Positions 61,711-64,000 of a DNA stretch of 64,000 nucleotides are shown piece by piece. This stretch comes from Membranipora membranacea (taxonomy: Eukaryota; Bryozoa; Gymnolaemata; Cheilostomatida; Membraniporidae), in contig OU612066.1 of assembly GCA_914767715.1 (NCBI GenBank), forward strand, positions 20,870,283 to 20,934,282. Direction: 5' to 3'. The notes beneath the pieces are model-generated. The model had not been told where the DNA came from. It made no database searches and saw nothing but the letters and a program-made list of their open reading frames with translations. Positions within the stretch are counted from its first letter, which is position 1, and each line of letters starts with the position of its first letter. The translations under genes were made by a program, and so were the position numbers.

Positions 61711-64000
61711 CTTGATTCTTCTATACAGTCCAAAGTTAAGAGCATAAGTCCTGGCTAGCAGAGGTAATAGGGCTCTCTGCTGAAGCTGGTAATGTAAGAT
61801 TGCTGTAACAGCAAGGAATGTCAACATCGTGGGATATGTGATCATTATAGCTCAATTGATTTAATCATAATGATTACATGGCTCAATTAATTTTTGATAT
61901 ATTTCTAATCAGTTGAGCCAGAATTGATGAGTACATTTGGAGTTACTCTCTCTCTGAACTAAAACCTCAGAGAGAGGACAACTCCAACGTGATTTGCAAT
62001 TTTGAGGCTACGACAACTCTCAGCCCAAAAAAACCCAAGACGGTGACATCGCTAATTAATTGGAAGAATTTATTTTCAATGATTGGCTGTATGCATGGAA
62101 TGAAAATAAAGGACATAACAACTAAATTCATAGTTTCATGATGAATCTGAACCTTTGAAGGGATCTGATTAACAGGTTTCATGCTGGATATTTGTCCATT
62201 TATGATACCCGACATCACCACTATATTGAGGAGTCAGTACTATTTACTTATGAGAAGCTTTAGGCATATTGTGTTAAATCGGAATTTAGATCTCACAAGA
62301 AAAAACTCAAGTTTCTTTGACCTATATGTGGACACTTACAGTAGTCTGATTTTGCTGTAGGTCCAACAGTAAATCTTGTAGCAGCGTATCTCATAGCTAT
62401 AACTAATGATGCCTTAGCCACACCTTGAGACATAGAAGCTATACATATACATCCTGATAAGAGCTGATCAGCTACTGTCAGGAACCTACAAGGGGGAGAT
62501 AACTAAGTAAGTCATCATTTTACAGATTAGCTCAGCTGTCAGCAGAGGGTGTAATATATCAATAATACATCAATAATACAATAATCAATAATATAATATA
62601 TAATACATGTAATATAATATAATATATATAACATAATATCAATAATATATCAATAATACAAGGATATCAGAGTAACGCTGTCTCTCTCTCTATCTCAAAC
62701 TAAACTACTCTGAGAATTAAGTGTCAGCACAATTTATAGTGTGAGGGATCATCAATAAATTATAACATCGGCAACTGTTTAATGACCGGCAATAATAAAG
62801 TATATATTTATATAACATATTGGGATATAATATAACACTATTTTCTGGTTACAGTCGACCTGTGAGTTAATAGTAGTATCTGCTCTTACCTGGCGCGGCC
62901 TCCAGCTATAGGAGAAGAGAATACACCATTCTCATCTACATCGGAGAACTTATTGAGCAGATTCTCTCTTGGTACCCGGACATTGTCAAATATGAGTTTA
63001 GCCTTATGTACTCCATTAAGCTGCATCTTTTAACCCATGTCCTCCACCCTAACACCTTAAAATATGAATCATATATAAATAAATGAATTCAATACAAAAA
63101 ATGTATCCTCGGCCTAAAGAGGAACTATACATGAAGGCAAAGTGGTCCCTTAAAGATTTTGTCTCCTATATTTACTATACATCCACCTCATCTTAGAACC
63201 CATATACTTTTACCATACAGCTCGGGATAATTTAAGTAAAGAAACGTTTACATGTTTCCAAACTTCATCTAGATAGAATATATCCATTATCAACATGAAT
63301 AGTGATCCTATAATTGGAGCAAAAGTCAGAGGAGGGGGGGGAGTGACCTACCCGGCATAGTTTTAAGTTGTTCATCTCTGATTCGGACTGCCACACCATG
63401 TATACCATTGCCTTTACCATCTACCATCAATCTATCATAATATGAAACAATAATCATACAGAATGGTGGGAGGGAAGTTATAGAATATACCGTAATATAA
63501 CCATGTTGACAATAATGATACAGACTGGGAGAGAAAATATATACACTGGAATATAAGAAATCAGATAACAGAGTGATGTACTTAATCAATTCTGATCATT
63601 AAAGTTTGGCAAGGTATTTGATGAGGCTCCCCCCCTTTGATAACATCAGAATTAAATCAGCTTCCAACGCAGTATTACAGATATCCAAAAAAGACATGGT
63701 CAACATTAAGGTAAAATATTTGTGGATATCCGTGATCCAATAAAATTATACTATGAACACAATCACTGATAATTTATATACAAACTATCACTGAGGTGTT
63801 CAGTTCACAAAACACGTTGATACCCACCCTGTGGTCTATTAAACTGATGTCACTTGTAACCGCAGATTTAACACGTTTCTGATATATAGACCAGTATATT
63901 ATTCAGAAGTAGAGGTACACACCTGGCGAATACCACACAATGTTTAGCATGTACAGCTTCGTTAATGATCCAGTATTTTTGAGACACAGTGGTAGGACTG
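61711..64000 (-). CDS. Acyl-CoA oxidase-like gene, internal exons (5' end outside window; in-frame stop)
   Basis: Flavoprotein of peroxisomal fatty-acid beta-oxidation by homology. Exons in transcript order: >64000-63923 ([20 protein letters not shown]), 63431-63352 ([20 protein letters not shown]), about 63056-62890 (VEDMG-stop-KMQLNGV then [15 protein letters not shown]), 62485-62340 ([30 protein letters not shown]) and 61802-61711 ([21 protein letters not shown]). Exon order and motifs match the acyl-CoA oxidase core. The third exon contains TAA at about 63030 where an amino acid is expected, and [10 protein letters not shown] replaces the usual SGRI-type arginine. No exon for the C-terminal half is recognised left of 61.7 kb. 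It is either a pseudogene, a sequence error, or a gene using another acceptor (AAAAG|ATGCAG). Confidence 0.75.
62555..62670. repeat. AT-rich simple repeat (AATATAAT/CAATAAT)
   Basis: Low-complexity run of ATCAATAATAC and AATATAAT units in an acyl-CoA oxidase intron. Confidence 0.8.

Overview
This is AT-rich animal nuclear DNA: genes have many short exons with GT-AG introns, TRIM-type RING/B-box E3 ligase genes, and a dense load of non-LTR retrotransposon fragments, a tRNA-derived SINE and many inverted-repeat (MITE/foldback) elements. Gene content suggests an invertebrate metazoan. The sequence alone does not let me name the phylum.

The window is dominated by a segmental tandem duplication. 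Each full unit is about 15-20 kb and holds a divergent (head-to-head) gene pair. On the minus strand is a TRIM gene (RING, two B-boxes, coiled coil, NHL-like beta-propeller, 8 coding exons, about 624 aa). On the plus strand, 3-6 kb away, is a gene of unknown family (7-8 exons, 326-377 aa, acidic body and very basic C-terminal helix). Unit 1 is about 1-14.3 kb: TRIM copy 1, cut by the window edge, and plus-gene copy A, frameshifted. Unit 2 is about 14.6-33.5 kb: TRIM copy 2 and copy B, both open. Unit 3 is about 33.6-54 kb: TRIM copy 3 and copy C, both open. A decayed fourth TRIM copy lies at 54.2-58.7 kb and has no visible plus-strand partner. A conserved non-coding first exon/promoter block lies upstream of every TRIM copy and is itself tandemly duplicated in units 1-3.

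At the end of unit 3 is a minus-strand gene resembling vertebrate C18orf63 (DUF4708 family, 49.8-52.9 kb), apparently lacking its 5' exons. Decayed remnants of one of its exons persist in units 1 and 2. The right end of the window (61.7-64 kb) carries minus-strand exons of an acyl-CoA oxidase-like gene, one of which contains an in-frame stop.

Because the units are near-identical, they act as empty-site controls for each other, so insertions and target-site duplications can be read directly. Examples are a LINE with a 12-bp TSD, a foldback MITE with 9-bp TSDs at two sites, a 529-bp TTAA-flanked foldback with a tRNA-like loop, a 740-bp TIR element, a TA-flanked MITE split by a 2.1-kb insertion, and a 1.06-kb insertion with a nested MITE. 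The two biological signals I consider strongest are these. First, amino-acid change between TRIM copies 2 and 3 is concentrated in the propeller (about 20%) while the RING/B-box/coiled-coil part differs by about 4%. Second, the TRIM gene is co-duplicated with an unrecognised divergent partner.
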